Assembly (NCBI RefSeq): GCF_904848625.1
Contig: NZ_CAJHCP010000003.1
Coordinates: 372,001-436,000, forward strand
Source of the DNA: Paraburkholderia metrosideri
Lineage (GTDB): Bacteria > Pseudomonadota > Gammaproteobacteria > Burkholderiales > Burkholderiaceae
Length of the DNA stretch: 64,000 nt
Reading direction: 5' to 3'
The notes under the pieces are model-generated. The model saw nothing but the letters and a program-made list of their open reading frames with translations, was not told the origin of the DNA and ran no database searches. Below are positions 18,564 to 28,596 of the stretch, in pieces; position 1 is the stretch's first letter; each line of letters starts with the position of its first letter. The translations under genes and the position numbers were made by a program.

Positions 18564-19505
18564 ATGAACCTGCACCAATTCCGCTTCGTGCGCGAGGCTG
18601 TCCGGCAGAACTTCAATCTGACCGAAGCGGCCAAAGCGCTGTTTACAAGCCAGCCCGGCGTTTCCAAAGCGATCATCGAGCTGGAGGACGAGCTGGGCGT
18701 TGAAATCTTTACCCGGCATGGCAAGCGCGTGCGCTCGCTCACTGAGCCGGGACGCATCATATTGCAATCGGTCGAGAAAATCCTGCAGGAGGTCGAGAGC
18801 CTCAAGCGGGTCGGCAAGGACTACGCGGCGCAGGATCAGGGCAATCTGGTGATCGCCGCGACCCACACGCAGGCCCGCTACTCACTTCCGGCCGCCATCG
18901 CCGAATTCAAGAAGCGTTTTCCAAAGGTTCACCTTTCAATTCTGCAAGGCAGCCCGACTCAGGTCGCCGAGATGGTGCTGCACGACCAGGCCGATCTCGC
19001 CATCGCCACCGAAGCGATCGCTACCTATAAGGACCTCGTGTCGCTGCCCTGCTTCCAGTGGCACCACCTCGCCGTGATGCAGCCGGATCATCCGCTGCTC
19101 GACCGCAAACTTTTGTCGCTGGATGATCTGACCCAATATCCGCTGATTACGTACGACAACGCGTTCGCGGGCCGCACCAAGATCAACGAGGCGTTCCGCC
19201 TGCGCGGTTTGCATCCGGACATCGTGCTGGAGGCGATCGACGCCGACGTGATCAAGACCTATGTCGAATTGGGTCTGGGCGTCGGCATCATGGCGGATAT
19301 CGCGTTCAACGCCGAGCGCGACCGTCATTTGCGGGCCATGCCGGTCGGGCATCTGTTCGGCAGCAACGTGACGCGGGTCGCGCTGAAACAGGGCGCGTAC
19401 CTGCGCAGCTATGTGTATACGCTCGTCGAACTGCTGTCGCCGAGCATGAACCGCAAGCTGATCGAACAGGCGCTGAAGGGCGAACACGAAACCTACGAAC
19501 TTTGA
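18564..19505 (+). CDS. cysB: LysR-family regulator, CysB type
   Basis: A 313-residue LysR regulator. The N-terminal winged HTH (~1-60; NLTEAAKALFTSQPGVSKAI) is the CysB/Cbl variant. The effector domain carries the CysB-like ATHTQARYSLP segment. GGAGAGG lies 7 bases before the ATG. It diverges from the cysI operon, so control of sulfate assimilation by sulfur or O-acetylserine status is the natural reading. A Cbl/SsuR-type sulfonate regulator is the alternative within the same subfamily. Confidence 0.9.
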   Translation: MNLHQFRFVREAVRQNFNLTEAAKALFTSQPGVSKAIIELEDELGVEIFTRHGKRVRSLTEPGRIILQSVEKILQEVESLKRVGKDYAAQDQGNLVIAATHTQARYSLPAAIAEFKKRFPKVHLSILQGSPTQVAEMVLHDQADLAIATEAIATYKDLVSLPCFQWHHLAVMQPDHPLLDRKLLSLDDLTQYPLITYDNAFAGRTKINEAFRLRGLHPDIVLEAIDADVIKTYVELGLGVGIMADIAFNAERDRHLRAMPVGHLFGSNVTRVALKQGAYLRSYVYTLVELLSPSMNRKLIEQALKGEHETYEL

Positions 19506-19562
19506 CCGCAGTTTTGCAAGCCGCGTTGAATGACGCGCGCTTGCCGCACGGAGACCTTCTCG

Positions 19563-20723
19563 ATGACGTCGCATAACAACAGACTTCGCGGCCTCGCCGC
19601 TCTCGGCGCGCTATTGCTCGCCACCGCAGCTCATGCCGACCTCAAGGTCGGCATCGATCTGTCGAGCACCGGCCCGGCGGCCGTGATCGGCATCACCAGC
19701 AAGAACGCGATGCTGATGTGGCCCGCGACGATCGCGGGCCAGAAGGCAGATTACATTTTCCTCGACGACGCGTCGGACCCCGGCATGGCCGTGCGCAACA
19801 TCCGTAAGCTGATCAACGAGGATCACGTGGATGTGATCGTCGGCCCGAATATCACGCCAGCCGCCATGGCCGCGCTCGATCCGGTGGCCGAAAGCCAGAC
19901 ACCGATGATCACGCTGATCGGCTCGGCCAGCGTCGTGGAGCCGCAGGAAGGCAAGAAGGTGTGGGCCTACAAGATGGCGCAGACCGACAGCGCGATGGCC
20001 GACGTGATGACGCGCTACATGTCGAACCACAACGTGAAGACGGTGGGCTTCATCGGTTTCGCGGACGGCTACGGCGAAAGCTGGCTCAACGAGTTCAGCA
20101 AATTCGCAGCGCTGCGGCATATCCAGTTGGTCGCGACCGAGCGCTATAACCGCACGGATGCAAGCGTCACCGGGCAGGTTCTGAAGGTGATGGCCGCGAA
20201 GCCCGACGCGATTCTGATCGCCGGCGCAGGTACGCCCACGGTGCTGCCGCAACGCACGCTGATCGAGCGCGGCTATAAAGGGCCGATCTATCAGACCCAC
20301 GGTATCGCGACGCCGGAGTTCATCAAGCTTGGCGGCAAGGACGTCGAAGGCACGCTGTTTCCGACGCAGCCAGTTGTCGTCGCGCGTACGTTGCCGGCGG
20401 ATCATCCGGCGAAAAAAGCCGCGCTTGCGTTCACCAACGAGTATGAGGCGAAGTACGATGCGGGCAGCGTGACGCAATTCGCGGGCGACGCAGCGGGGGT
20501 TTATCCGCGTCTGCAGGATGCGGTCGCGCGTGCTTTGAAGAAGGCGCAACCGGGCACGCCCGCGTTTCGGGTCGCGTTGAGGGATGAACTGGAGCACGCG
20601 CATGAACTGGTCGTGCCGAACGGTGTGGTCAATACGAGCCAGAAGGATCACGTCGGGCTGGATCAGCGCGCCAGCGTGATGGGGATCATCAAGGACGGGA
20701 AGTTTGTCTACCTGAGCCAGTAA
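19563..20723 (+). CDS. Orphan branched-chain-type ABC substrate-binding protein
   Basis: A 386-residue periplasmic type-I binding protein (LivK/Peripla_BP_6-like). The signal peptide covers ~1-25 (cleavage at AHA-DLKVG). The mature start LKVGIDLSSTGPAAVIG and the GSASVVEPQ, VGFIGFADGYGESW and TNEYEAKYDAG segments are typical. GGAG lies about 10 bases before the ATG. No permease or ATPase gene is adjacent. It follows cysB by 57 bases, so a sulfur-related ligand or use of a distant transporter is possible; neither is shown. Confidence 0.85.
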   Translation: MTSHNNRLRGLAALGALLLATAAHADLKVGIDLSSTGPAAVIGITSKNAMLMWPATIAGQKADYIFLDDASDPGMAVRNIRKLINEDHVDVIVGPNITPAAMAALDPVAESQTPMITLIGSASVVEPQEGKKVWAYKMAQTDSAMADVMTRYMSNHNVKTVGFIGFADGYGESWLNEFSKFAALRHIQLVATERYNRTDASVTGQVLKVMAAKPDAILIAGAGTPTVLPQRTLIERGYKGPIYQTHGIATPEFIKLGGKDVEGTLFPTQPVVVARTLPADHPAKKAALAFTNEYEAKYDAGSVTQFAGDAAGVYPRLQDAVARALKKAQPGTPAFRVALRDELEHAHELVVPNGVVNTSQKDHVGLDQRASVMGIIKDGKFVYLSQ

Positions 20724-20731
20724 GCCCGGAG

Positions 20732-20761
20732 GCGGCGCCTCGATGACACCGGAGGCGCCGC
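20732..20761 (+). terminator. Possible terminator hairpin after the orphan binding protein
   Basis: A perfect 10-bp GC-rich inverted repeat (GCGGCGCCTC with GAGGCGCCGC, 10-base loop) begins 8 bases after the stop codon. No T-run follows, so intrinsic termination is uncertain. Confidence 0.45.
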
Positions 20762-20848
20762 TGCCATGAACCTGGGTTGCCGTTGTCACGCGCGGCGCCG
20801 GCGAAATTGTTAAAGTAGCAATCTTTACCTGACCGGCATTCCGACATC

Positions 20849-21109
20849 ATGCGCACCACCCGAGCCATTCACGCCGTCGAACGTTTAAAGACGCGCAGCG
20901 CCAATCCGCAGTTCGCGGCAATCAGCCTGTCAGGCGGTCTTTTTTACCTGGTCGACAAGTCAAGCGGCACCGACAAGAAGGTCTCCGACCCGCTGACACT
21001 CGACGACTTCGTTAAATTCGTCGATGCGTTCGGGCCGCAGAAACCGCGCAAAGCCAGCAAGCTCGACATCGCATTCGAAGAACAGATCAGGAAGAGCAAG
21101 GGCGGTTGA
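20849..21109 (+). CDS. Small hypothetical protein, 86 residues
   Basis: Short basic, soluble protein without signal or membrane segment. Composition and codon use match neighbouring genes. The middle reads like a compact alpha/beta fold (FAAISLSGGLFYLVDKSSG, LTLDDFVKFVDAFGP) with a Lys-rich tail. The ribosome site is weak. I do not recognise a family. It probably is a real gene, but that rests on codon pattern and position only. Confidence 0.55.
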   Translation: MRTTRAIHAVERLKTRSANPQFAAISLSGGLFYLVDKSSGTDKKVSDPLTLDDFVKFVDAFGPQKPRKASKLDIAFEEQIRKSKGG

Positions 21110-21123
21110 GCCGCCCCCGACGC

Positions 21124-21171
21124 GCGTCACGCATGTCATGCACCTCATGCCAGTCACGCACTTCACGCACT
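21124..21171. repeat. Short degenerate direct repeats of the CACGCA type
   Basis: Between the small hypothetical gene and the Gfo/Idh gene the sequence repeats TCACGCA/TCATGC-like units, including two identical CACTTCACGCA steps. It looks like slippage-prone filler and no function is evident. Confidence 0.5.
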
Positions 21172-22335
21172 TCACGCACGCCCTCCAGCCTTCGCAATTT
21201 CCCGCCATTGCCCATCGGCCGCGCTGCTGGCCAGCACGGCATCGATAAAGCGCAGACCGTCTACACCGTCGTCCACCGTGGTAAGCAAGCGGCTTTCGTC
21301 AGGTAACGCACGGCCTTCGTCCAGCGCTTCGATCTGCAACGCTGCATCTTTATAGAGCTGCGCGAACGCTTCCAGATATCCCTCGGGGTGCCCCGGCGGC
21401 ACACGAGTCGCGTGCGCGGCAATCGAGCTTTTCACCCGCCCGCGCGTCAAGCGTTCTGCCGAACCGGCGAGCGGTGTGAACCATAATTCGTTCGGATTCT
21501 CCTGATCGAAAGCGATACCCGCCTTGGTTCCATATACCCTCAGACGCAACGCATTCTCCGCGCCACTCGCCACCTGGCTCGCCCACAACATGCCGCGCGC
21601 GCCGTTCGGATAGCGCAGCATTGCCTGCACGTGATCGTCGATGCGTCGTCCGGGCACGAACGTATGTAATTCCGCTGACAGCGTCTGCGGCTTCATCCCC
21701 GTGACGAAAGCGGCGAGATGATAAGCATGCGTGCCGATATCGCCGAGACAGCCAGCCGGCCCCGCTAACGACGGGTCCGTGCGCCACCCGGCCTGCTTGT
21801 TCGTGCCGCTCGCTTCCACCGGTTCCGCGAGCCAGTCCTGCGCGTATTCCACCTGGACCACGCGTATCTCGCCAAGCTCGCCCCGTTCGATCAACTCGCG
21901 CGCATGACGCACCATCGGATAGCCGGAATACGTATGCGTGAGCGCGAACAGTTTGTTCTTCTCGCGAGCGAGCCGGGCCAGCGCTTCGCCTTCCGCCAGC
22001 GAGATCGCCAGCGGCTTGTCGCACACCACGTGAATACCGGCTTCGAGAAACGCAGTCGCGACCGGCGCATGCAAATGATTGGGCGTGACGATCGCGACCG
22101 CCTCGATGCCGTCATCGCGGGCGGCTTCGGCGCGCGCCATCTCGCGCCAGTCGGTGTAGCTGCGCGCGATGCCGGCTTCATCGGCGCTCGCCTGCGCGCG
22201 TTGCGGATCGGACGACAACGCACCCGCGACCAGCTCGAAACGATCGTCGAGCCGCGCCGCGATCCGATGCACGGCGCCAATAAACGCGCCCTGGCCGCCG
22301 CCGACCATCCCCAGCCTGAGCTTTCTATCTGGCAT
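21172..22335 (-). CDS. Gfo/Idh/MocA-family oxidoreductase
   Basis: A 387-residue NAD(P)-dependent dehydrogenase of sugars or cyclitols. The N-terminal Rossmann loop GGGQGAF is at 12-18. DKP at 106-108 takes the place of the usual EKP motif and keeps the catalytic Lys. The conserved [10 protein letters not shown] block follows (~200). It is the last gene of a LacI-controlled sugar ABC operon, directly downstream of a TIM-barrel isomerase. This pairing is typical of inositol or rare-sugar catabolism. The actual substrate is unknown. Confidence 0.88.
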   Translation of the reverse strand: MPDRKLRLGMVGGGQGAFIGAVHRIAARLDDRFELVAGALSSDPQRAQASADEAGIARSYTDWREMARAEAARDDGIEAVAIVTPNHLHAPVATAFLEAGIHVVCDKPLAISLAEGEALARLAREKNKLFALTHTYSGYPMVRHARELIERGELGEIRVVQVEYAQDWLAEPVEASGTNKQAGWRTDPSLAGPAGCLGDIGTHAYHLAAFVTGMKPQTLSAELHTFVPGRRIDDHVQAMLRYPNGARGMLWASQVASGAENALRLRVYGTKAGIAFDQENPNELWFTPLAGSAERLTRGRVKSSIAAHATRVPPGHPEGYLEAFAQLYKDAALQIEALDEGRALPDESRLLTTVDDGVDGLRFIDAVLASSAADGQWREIAKAGGRA

Positions 22336-22372
22336 TGCCGTCTCACTCCTTTTTAACCGCTGTGATCCAATC

Positions 22373-23422
22373 TCAAATGCCCAGCACGCGCTTCAACTGC
22401 GCGGCATCCACGCCGCTGCCCGCGAAATCGTCGAACGCATGCTCGGCCACGCGGATGATATGCCGACGGATGAACTCAGCGCCTTCCCGCGCGCCATCGT
22501 GGGGATGCTTCAGCGCGCATTCCCATTCGAGTACGGCCCAGCCGGGAAAATCGAATTGCGCCATCTTCGAGAAGATCGCGCCGAAATCGATCTGCCCGTC
22601 ACCGAGCGATCTGAAGCGGCCCGCGCGTTCGACCCAGCCGCTATAGCCGCCATACACGCCCTGCTTGCCGCTCGGCCGGAACTCGGCATCTTTCACATGG
22701 AACGCCTTGATGCGCTCGTGATAAATGTCGATGAACGCGAGATAGTCGAGTTGCTGCAAGACGAAATGGCTCGGGTCGTAGAGGATGTTGGCGCGCGCGT
22801 GTTGTTTCACCGCGTCGAGAAAACGCTCGAACGTCACGCCGTCGTGCAGATCTTCGCCAGGGTGCAATTCGTAGCAGACGTCGACACCGGCCTCGTCGAA
22901 CGCATCGAGAATCGGTGTCCAGCGGCGTGCGAGTTCTGCAAACGCGGCTTCCACCAAACCGGCCGGACGTTGCGGCCACGGGTAAAGATAAGGCCACGCC
23001 AGCGCGCCCGAAAACGTCACGTGCGTGTTCAGAGCCAGACGCTGCGAGGCCTTTGCCGCCAGCTTCAGTTGCCCGATGGCCCATTGCGTGCGCGCCGCGG
23101 AATCGCCACGCACGTGCGGCGCGGCAAAGCCGTCGAACAACGCGTCATACGCGGGATGCACCGCCACCAGTTGCCCCTGCAGATGGGTCGACAACTCGGT
23201 GATCGCGACACCCGCGCGATCGGCGGTCTCACGCAGCTCGTCGCAATAGGTCTGACTCGCGGCGGCCTGGTCGAGATCGATCAGGCGCGGGTCGCATGGC
23301 ACCTGGATGCCCTTGAAGCCGAGACCGGCGGCCCAGCCCGCGAGATGCGCGAGGTTGTCGAACGGGACTTCGTCGCCCATGAACTGGGCCAGAAAAATCG
23401 CCGGTCCCTTGATGGTTTTCAT
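22373..23422 (-). CDS. Sugar phosphate isomerase/epimerase (xylose isomerase-like TIM barrel)
   Basis: A 349-residue AP-endonuclease-2/IolE-like TIM barrel. The start at 23422 (MKTIKGPAIF) has GAGGA 8 bases upstream. Metal-ligand type residues are visible in CYELHPGEDLHDG, NILYDPSHFVLQ and IKAFHVKDAEF. The protein ends with a DWAVLEWE-like segment (FPGWAVLEWECA). It lies between the binding protein and the Gfo/Idh gene, so it probably acts with the latter on the imported sugar. Exact chemistry is not assignable. Confidence 0.87.
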   Translation of the reverse strand: MKTIKGPAIFLAQFMGDEVPFDNLAHLAGWAAGLGFKGIQVPCDPRLIDLDQAAASQTYCDELRETADRAGVAITELSTHLQGQLVAVHPAYDALFDGFAAPHVRGDSAARTQWAIGQLKLAAKASQRLALNTHVTFSGALAWPYLYPWPQRPAGLVEAAFAELARRWTPILDAFDEAGVDVCYELHPGEDLHDGVTFERFLDAVKQHARANILYDPSHFVLQQLDYLAFIDIYHERIKAFHVKDAEFRPSGKQGVYGGYSGWVERAGRFRSLGDGQIDFGAIFSKMAQFDFPGWAVLEWECALKHPHDGAREGAEFIRRHIIRVAEHAFDDFAGSGVDAAQLKRVLGI

Positions 23423-23508
23423 CGTGCAGTTCCTCGAACGATGGCGCGCCCGCAGCATCTTTGCGACAGACACGCCGCGAGCGCACCCGGATACTCATGG
23501 TCGGAACA

Positions 23509-24471
23509 TCAGAACGGCGAGTCCGGGAAATAGAACTGCTGCGCGTTTTCCTTCGTGATCAGCACCGACGGGATGATCGTCGTGGCAGGCAGTTTTTCGC
23601 CCTTCAGACGCGCTTCGGCGGTCAGCTTGATCGCGTCGTAGATGAATTTCGGCGAGTACGATACGTCGGCCTTGATCATCGGCGCACCATCCATCACGTC
23701 CTTCACCATTCCTTTCGATCCCGCGCCGCCAAACACGATCTTGATGTCGGTGCGCTTGGCCTGATCGATCGCCTTGATCACACCGACGGCCATGTCGTCA
23801 TCCGCGGCCCAGACGGCGTCGATGTGTTTGAAGCGCGTCAGATAGTCCTGCATCGTCTTGAACGCGTCGTCGCGATTCCAGTTCGCGTACTTCGCGTCGA
23901 GAATCTTCATCTCCGGGTAGTTCTTGATCACACCGGTGAAGGCCGTCCAGCGCTCGTTATCCAGCGTCGTCGGAATGCCGCGCAGCGCGACGATGTTGCC
24001 CTTGCCGCCCAGTTCTTTCGCGAGGTACTCGGCGGGAATCTTGCCGAACGCGGTGTTGTCGCCGGCCACGTAGGCGTCCTGTGCGCTGGTGTCAGTCAGG
24101 CCGCGATCGACTACCGTCACATACACGCCCTTCTTCTTCACCTGCGCAACCGGCTGCGTGAGCGAAGCCGATTCGAACGGGAAAATCACCAGCGCGTTGA
24201 TCTTGTTGACCGTCACCAGATCCTGCAACTGGTTCGCCTGTTCGGGCGCACCGGCGGCCGTTTTCACGATCACTTTCAGGTCCGGATGTTCTTTCTCCAG
24301 ATCGGTCTTCGCCTTGTTCGCCCACCACACGATGCCGCCCGTGAAGCCGTGATCGGCAGTTGGTATCGCCACGCCCAGCGTGACCTTGTCATCGGCACGC
24401 GCGACGCCTGCCGTCCCCAGTATCCCCAACGCCAGCATGCCGGCGCCGACCGCTCGAATGACGTGCTTCAT
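23509..24471 (-). CDS. Sugar ABC transporter substrate-binding protein (RbsB-like)
   Basis: A 320-residue periplasmic type-I binding protein. The signal peptide covers ~1-26 (ARA-DDKVT). The mature start [17 protein letters not shown] is typical of the ribose/galactose group, as are [13 protein letters not shown] and [10 protein letters not shown]. The start at 24471 has GGAG about 8 bases upstream. It follows the permease gene in the same operon and delivers substrate to the RbsC/RbsA-like partners. The ligand is unknown. Confidence 0.9.
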   Translation of the reverse strand: MKHVIRAVGAGMLALGILGTAGVARADDKVTLGVAIPTADHGFTGGIVWWANKAKTDLEKEHPDLKVIVKTAAGAPEQANQLQDLVTVNKINALVIFPFESASLTQPVAQVKKKGVYVTVVDRGLTDTSAQDAYVAGDNTAFGKIPAEYLAKELGGKGNIVALRGIPTTLDNERWTAFTGVIKNYPEMKILDAKYANWNRDDAFKTMQDYLTRFKHIDAVWAADDDMAVGVIKAIDQAKRTDIKIVFGGAGSKGMVKDVMDGAPMIKADVSYSPKFIYDAIKLTAEARLKGEKLPATTIIPSVLITKENAQQFYFPDSPF

Positions 24472-24553
24472 GGTGTGTCTCCAATTGTGAGGCGTTCGTG
24501 CGCCCCGATTTTCGGAACTGCCTGTGCTGCTGCCGCCGTGTTGCAACTTGAAA

Positions 24554-25567
24554 CTATCGCCGTCCGCGCTGCACGAACGCGACGAAGATAATCACCACGC
24601 CCTGCACCGCCGCGTTCAGATACACGCTGATGATGCTGGTGAGATTCAGAATATTGGCGATCACCGACAGCAGAATCGCGCCGATCACCGTGCCGATCAC
24701 GCGGCCCTCGCCGCCCTTGAGCGCGGTGCCGCCAACCACTACCGACGCGATCGCTTCGAGTTCCCAAAGCAGGCCCGTGGTCGGCGTGGCCGAGCCGAGC
24801 CGCGGCACATAGAGCACGGTGGCGACGCCCACACAGATACCGAGCAGCACGTAGGTGACGATCTTTACCGTATCGACGCGAATCGCCGCGTAACGCGCGA
24901 CCTGTTCGTTCGAACCGATCGCCTGCACGTGGCGGCCGAACGCCGTGCGATTCAGGATCAGCGCACCACCTGCCGCGACGATCAGGAACACCCAGATCGG
25001 CACCGGCACACCGAACAGACTCGCGTAATACACCGGCCCGTACAGATCGGATAACGAGTTGTCGAGCGTCAACGCGCCGCCGTCCGCGAGCCACGTCAGC
25101 ACCGCGCGAAAGATGCCCAGCGTCCCCAGCGTGACGATGAACGGCTCGATGCGTCCTTTGGTGATCAGCAAGCCGTGCGCGCAGCCGAACAATCCGCCCA
25201 GCACGAGCGCGGCGACGATGCCGATCGCCAGAATCACCAGCGGTGCGAGCGCGTGTCCGGCGGCGCCCGCTGCCAGCCCGTTCATCAGCCAGATCATGCT
25301 GCCCGCGATCAACGCGGCCATCGAGCCGACCGACAGATCGATGCCGCCCGAGATGATCACGAAGGTCATCCCCACGGCGATGATGCCGATGAACGACGTG
25401 CGCGTCAGCACGTTCATCATGTTGTCGACGGTGGCGAAATCGTGGTTCAGCAAGGTGCCGATCACGCACAACAGGATCAACCCGACGAGCGGCCCCAACG
25501 CATACAAACGATGCGCGAAGCGCAGCGCGCGGCCGGATTGCACGGCTTCAGTGGGTGCCGGTCGCAT
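24554..25567 (-). CDS. Sugar ABC transporter permease (RbsC-like)
   Basis: A 337-residue inner-membrane permease of the branched-chain/ribose type with about 8-10 helices. It has the signature [12 protein letters not shown] and the later [19 protein letters not shown]. The ATG at 25567 overlaps the end of the ATPase gene by 20 bases, suggesting coupled translation. It forms the channel for the sugar importer encoded around it. Confidence 0.92.
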   Translation of the reverse strand: MRPAPTEAVQSGRALRFAHRLYALGPLVGLILLCVIGTLLNHDFATVDNMMNVLTRTSFIGIIAVGMTFVIISGGIDLSVGSMAALIAGSMIWLMNGLAAGAAGHALAPLVILAIGIVAALVLGGLFGCAHGLLITKGRIEPFIVTLGTLGIFRAVLTWLADGGALTLDNSLSDLYGPVYYASLFGVPVPIWVFLIVAAGGALILNRTAFGRHVQAIGSNEQVARYAAIRVDTVKIVTYVLLGICVGVATVLYVPRLGSATPTTGLLWELEAIASVVVGGTALKGGEGRVIGTVIGAILLSVIANILNLTSIISVYLNAAVQGVVIIFVAFVQRGRR

Positions 25568-27035
25568 GGGCGATCAACTCCTCTTCGGTCAGATGATCGA
25601 GCGTCAGGGTGGCTTGCAAACGTCCCGCGCGCATCACGGCGACGCGATGACACAAGCCGATCAGCTCGATCAGTTCGGATGAAATGACGATCACCGCGCG
25701 GCCTTGCGCGGCGAGACGATGAATCAGGAAATAGATGTCGCGTTTCGCGCCGACATCGACGCCGCGGGTCGGCTCGTCGAGCACGATCACGTTCGGGTCG
25801 GGTTGCAGGAATTTGGCGAGCGCGAGCTTCTGCTGATTGCCGCCCGACAGCATGCGCGCGCGGCTCGACAGATCGCCGGTGCGGATGCCGAATTCTCCGA
25901 CCGCTTTGGTCAATGCTGCACGTCCCGCTTTCATATCGAGCAACGGATGCGCGTAGCGTTCGAGCGTCATCAGCGTGACGTTGTCCTGCAGGCTCAGGTT
26001 CACGTGCAGGCCCTTGCCTTTGCGGTCTTCGCTGAGATACGTGAGGCCGTGGCGCATTGCGTCGCGCGGGCTTTTCAGATCGGCGGGTTGGCCGGCTATT
26101 TCAATCTGGCCTTGCGTGCGTTTGCGCAAGCCGATGATCGCTTCGAACGCTTCGGTGCGCCCTGCCCCGACCAGACCCGCGAAACCGAGCACTTCGCCCG
26201 CGCGCACCTCGAAGCTGAGGTCGTCGACCCAATCGGGCACGGCAAGCCCCGTTACTTTCAACGCGAGCGGCGCGTCGGCGGGGACCGTGAGTTTGTCGGG
26301 GAACATGTCGGACAGCTCGCGGCCGACCATCAGGTTCGCCATCTGCTGACGCGCCAGACCCGCCGTTTCGCTGCGCGCGACGAAGCGGCCGTCGCGCATC
26401 ACGATCACCTCGTCGGTGATGCGCTCCACTTCATCGAGTTTGTGCGAGATGTAGACGATGGTCACGCCATCGGCCTTGAGCTTCGCCATCAACGTGAAGA
26501 GCCGCTCGGTTTCCGAAGGTGTGAGCGTGGCGGTCGGCTCGTCCATGATCAACAGACGCGCGCGGCGTGACAGCGCCTTGGCGATCTCCACCATCTGCTT
26601 TTCCGCGACGATCAGTTCGCGCACCTTCGTGTCGGGCGCTTTATCGAGGCCCACCTGCGCGAGATAGCGCGCGGCGTCGGCGCGCATCGACGCGTCGTCG
26701 ACGAACCAGCCGCGCCGCTTCTCGTGGCCGAGGTACATGTTCTGCGCGATCGTCAGATGCTCGGCGAGGTTGAACTCCTGGTGGATCAGCACGATGCCTT
26801 GCGCCTCGGCGTCACGCGAACCGACGAACTGCTGCGCGTGGCCGTCGACCAGCAACGTGCCCGAGGTCGCGGTTTCATAGCCGGCGAGGATCTTCATCAA
26901 CGTCGATTTGCCCGCGCCGTTCTCGCCGAGCAGACCGTAAATGCGCCCGGGCGCCAGATCGAAACTCACGCCGTGCAGCACGCGCACCGGGCCGAAGTCT
27001 TTGCGGATGTCATCGAAACGGATCGCGAGACTCAT
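25548..27035 (-). CDS. Sugar ABC transporter ATPase, tandem domains (RbsA/MglA-like)
   Basis: A 495-residue duplicated ATPase. In the first domain, Walker A GENGAGKS is at 37-44, Walker B is IMDEP, and the signature is modified to VAEKQ. In the second domain, the P-loop is degenerate (GLVGAGRTE), while the signature LSGGNQQKL and Walker [15 protein letters not shown] are intact. A degenerate second P-loop is normal in this family. It starts 3 bases after the LacI stop and overlaps the permease gene. Confidence 0.94.
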   Translation of the reverse strand: MSLAIRFDDIRKDFGPVRVLHGVSFDLAPGRIYGLLGENGAGKSTLMKILAGYETATSGTLLVDGHAQQFVGSRDAEAQGIVLIHQEFNLAEHLTIAQNMYLGHEKRRGWFVDDASMRADAARYLAQVGLDKAPDTKVRELIVAEKQMVEIAKALSRRARLLIMDEPTATLTPSETERLFTLMAKLKADGVTIVYISHKLDEVERITDEVIVMRDGRFVARSETAGLARQQMANLMVGRELSDMFPDKLTVPADAPLALKVTGLAVPDWVDDLSFEVRAGEVLGFAGLVGAGRTEAFEAIIGLRKRTQGQIEIAGQPADLKSPRDAMRHGLTYLSEDRKGKGLHVNLSLQDNVTLMTLERYAHPLLDMKAGRAALTKAVGEFGIRTGDLSSRARMLSGGNQQKLALAKFLQPDPNVIVLDEPTRGVDVGAKRDIYFLIHRLAAQGRAVIVISSELIELIGLCHRVAVMRAGRLQATLTLDHLTEEELIAHATGTH

Positions 27036-27038
27036 GGT

Positions 27039-28118
27039 TCACGCACTCCCGCGAACTACGAGCCGATGCGGCAGCAACACGCCCGGCACGTTCGCCAACG
27101 GATTCGCGAGCCGCTGCAGCAGCAGACGCGCGGCCGTTTCGCCGAGTTCGCGCATGGGTTGCGCGATGGTGGTCAGCGGCGGATCGATTTGCGCGGCGAG
27201 CGAGATGTCGTCGAAGCCGACCACCGCGACATCGTCCGGCACGCGTTTGCCGACACTGCGCAAGCCGTGGATCACGCCGATGGCCAGCGTGTCGGACACC
27301 GCGAAGATCGCGCTCGGCGCGTGCGCGTGCTGGGTCAGCGTCACCGCCGCCGAGGCGCCCGCTTCGTAGTCGAGACTGTTCAGGTTCATCCGCCACGCCG
27401 GGTCGGGCGTGATGCCCGCGCCGGTGAGCGCATCCAGATAGCCTTGCTGACGCTGGCGTGCGTACAGGTAATCGACATCGGAGTTGATCAGGCCGATGCG
27501 CTGATGGCCGCGCGCGAGCAGATGGCGCACCGCGTCGCCCGCCGCCCGATAGTTGTCGATGCCCACATAGGGCACCCGTACGGACGGATCGAATTCGCAG
27601 CACGCGACCCACGGCAGCGCGTGCGAGGCTTCGCCGAGTGCCTGCTGGATCGTGGCTGGGTCGAGGCAGATCGCGCCGTCCGCGCGGCGGCGGCGCAGCA
27701 GGTCGAAGTAGCTGCGTTCGCGGCCCGGGTCCGCGCCGGTGTCGCAAAGCAGCATGAAGTAGCCGTGCTGGCGCGCGACGCTGTCGATACCACGCACGAT
27801 CTCCGCATAGAACGGATTGCCGACATCGGGAACCATGGTCAGCAGCAGGCGGCTTTCGGCAGTGCGCAGATTGCGCGCGAGTTCGTTGACGCGATAGCCG
27901 CTGGCGTCGATCGCGGCGAGCACCTTGTCGCGCGTCGCGGGCCGGACGTTTTCGTGGCCGTTGAGCACGCGCGACACCGTCGCGACGGACACCCCCGCCT
28001 GCTCCGCCACGCCGGCAATCGACAGCCCGCCAGCGGCCTGCAGCGGCGGCTGGACTTCCGGCAGGACAGAGGCCCCGGACACCGCTGCGGGGACCGCCTT
28101 TGACGACGTTCTGGACAA
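27039..28118 (-). CDS. LacI-family repressor of the sugar operon
   Basis: A 359-residue regulator. The HTH at ~32-54 (LSIAGVAEQAGVSVATVSRVLNG) is followed by the hinge and a periplasmic-binding-like effector domain (MVPDVGNPFYAEIVRGI, VVGFDDISLAAQIDPPLTT). I choose the TTG at 28118 because GAGG lies 9 bases upstream. A TTG at 28136 would lie inside the operator and has no ribosome site. The N-terminal ~30 residues are an unusual Ser/Ala/Pro-rich extension. It is the first gene of the operon it probably controls. Confidence 0.88.
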   Translation of the reverse strand: MSRTSSKAVPAAVSGASVLPEVQPPLQAAGGLSIAGVAEQAGVSVATVSRVLNGHENVRPATRDKVLAAIDASGYRVNELARNLRTAESRLLLTMVPDVGNPFYAEIVRGIDSVARQHGYFMLLCDTGADPGRERSYFDLLRRRRADGAICLDPATIQQALGEASHALPWVACCEFDPSVRVPYVGIDNYRAAGDAVRHLLARGHQRIGLINSDVDYLYARQRQQGYLDALTGAGITPDPAWRMNLNSLDYEAGASAAVTLTQHAHAPSAIFAVSDTLAIGVIHGLRSVGKRVPDDVAVVGFDDISLAAQIDPPLTTIAQPMRELGETAARLLLQRLANPLANVPGVLLPHRLVVRGSA

Positions 28119-28134
28119 GTGGATTCGCCTCGGC

Positions 28135-28152
28135 AATGTAATCGATTACATT
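28135..28152. promoter_or_regulatory. LacI-type operator, 18-bp perfect palindrome
   Basis: AATGTAATCGATTACATT is a perfect 18-bp palindrome. Its central CG and inverted TGTAA/TTACA arms match the general LacI-family operator layout. It ends 17 bases upstream of the repressor start, so binding would repress the whole six-gene operon including the repressor (autoregulation). Confidence 0.8.
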
Positions 28153-28596
28153 CTTGAGCGATAAGGGCGGGAATCGCAAGGACGGAACGCTAGGGACAAA
28201 CACGGGGGCCGACCGGCAAGGTGGCAACCTCGGGGCGGACGTCGCATCCATCGCAGAGCGCGGCAAAAACGCGACACACCACGCGAGACGAGCACCGAAA
28301 AAAGACCGCAAGAACGCAGAAGAAGAACGATGAAGCGCCGAAATACCGCGCCACACCGGGAGCGGACCGCGCGTCTCATTGCCCGTGAGAGCGCGGATCG
28401 GGACCGCAATTTGGTACAATCCCGCAGTTACCCTGGCGCGGCTTGTATCCGCAGCCGTCGTGTGGCGAGACTGCCGGCCGGCCTGCGAGGTCGGCGCAAA
28501 AACGTCTGCGCAAAACGGCCGTCCACCAGTGGCAAAAAATCAGTGGCCCTTCAGTGGCCCAACCGCCCACCCGCAAACCAAACCGCCGAATCCATC

